From Yersinia proxima (GTDB lineage: Bacteria; Pseudomonadota; Gammaproteobacteria; Enterobacterales; Enterobacteriaceae), in the NCBI RefSeq assembly GCF_902170785.1, contig NZ_CABHYG010000013.1:1-64000 (forward strand): DNA of 64,000 nucleotides. The letters are read 5' to 3'. Of this stretch, positions 63,676 through 64,000 are shown piece after piece. The first letter of the stretch is position 1. Each line of letters starts with the position of its first letter. A program made the position numbers and the translations under genes. The notes beneath the pieces were generated by a model. It worked only from the letters and a program-made list of their open reading frames with translations, had not been told where the DNA came from and did not search any database.

Positions 63676-64000
63676 ATGGCTGTTAATTGTAAGGGAATAG
63701 TGACCCGGCTGGCCATGATTGGGATGACCGCCATCGTAGGGACGGCAACATTATTAAGTAGCCCGGCATGGGCATTAAATAAGACCGCGACGGTCAATGT
63801 TTCGGTCACTATTTTTGCCGCACCGCCTTGTGTGATTAACGGTAATAACACTATCAACGTCAATTTTGGCGATACCGTCCTGACATCAGATATCAATGGC
63901 ACCAACTACATGCAGCCGGTGAATTATACGTTGGACTGTACTTCGGCCGCCTCTAATGCGTTGAAATTAAGCATCATAGGTAATGGGGCAAATTTTGATA
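63676..64000 (+). CDS. Minor fimbrial subunit or tip protein, cut off by the window edge
   Basis: 108 residues visible. Signal peptide (hydrophobic AMIGMTAIVGTATLLSSPAWA), then KTATVNVSVTIFAAPPCVING with the first pilin Cys and VNYTLDCTSAAS with the second: a pilin-domain protein like PapK/PapE/MrpF. AAGGA stands seven bases before ATG 63676; an in-frame ATG at 63658 is possible. The operon continues beyond the right edge. Confidence 0.85.
   Translation, partial: MAVNCKGIVTRLAMIGMTAIVGTATLLSSPAWALNKTATVNVSVTIFAAPPCVINGNNTINVNFGDTVLTSDINGTNYMQPVNYTLDCTSAASNALKLSIIGNGANFD

Overview
The window is about 64 kb of an enterobacterial chromosome, almost certainly Yersinia. The evidence is the block order (hemL-clcA-erpA, mtn-btuF-yadS, dgt-degP, barA/rlmD-relA-mazG-pyrG-eno, queE/queD, cysJIH, cysG-cysDNC, ftsB-ispD-ispF-truD-surE-pcm-nlpD-rpoS, mutS), proteins that align closely with the E. 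coli/Yersinia versions as I remember them, ERIC repeats, and a HicA3/HicB3-type toxin-antitoxin pair. I do not assign a species.

Layout. (1) Positions 1-6.5 kb are an AT-rich accessory region: the end of a likely ToxR/MarT-type membrane regulator overlapping a FidL-like partner, a FaeA/PapI-like small DNA-binding regulator, a large invasin/intimin-type inverse autotransporter with a recent 297-bp internal duplication, and a lone holin-like protein. (2) 7-27.6 kb is core: haem synthesis (hemL), chloride/proton antiport (clcA), Fe-S delivery (erpA), SAH recycling and B12 uptake (mtn-btuF-yadS), dgt, the envelope protease degP behind a sigma-E-like promoter, barA, rlmD, relA, mazG, pyrG and eno. 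(3) 27.7-29.9 kb holds one AT-rich gene for a 717-residue protein I do not recognise. It contains four diverged copies of a helical repeat of about 60 residues and is the best candidate for something undescribed. (4) 30-44 kb holds sodC, queE/queD and the sulfate assimilation genes (cysJIH, cysG, cysDNC). They are split by a hicAB toxin-antitoxin locus and iap, in the interval that carries the type I-E CRISPR-Cas locus in E. coli K-12. No CRISPR array is present here. (5) 44-56 kb holds a polar amino-acid ABC transporter, then cell division, isoprenoid, RNA modification and stress genes through rpoS, and mutS convergent to rpoS. (6) 56-64 kb is accessory again: a PglL-like O-oligosaccharyltransferase/O-antigen ligase, a second FaeA-like regulator, and divergently from it a chaperone-usher fimbrial operon (major pilin, PapH-like subunit, usher, chaperone, minor subunit) that runs off the right edge.

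How they work together. The sulfur genes form a nearly complete pathway: ATP sulfurylase CysDN, APS kinase CysC, PAPS reductase CysH, sulfite reductase CysJI, and CysG, which makes its sirohaem. The two accessory ends share a theme: each has a surface adhesin next to a FaeA/PapI-like regulator, and the two regulators are recognisable paralogues. Four ERIC-type elements are present, one of them inserted between the hicA and hicB genes.

Limits: all family calls come from reading motifs and remembered homologues. No database search, structure prediction or alignment program was run. Terminators and promoters were found by eye.
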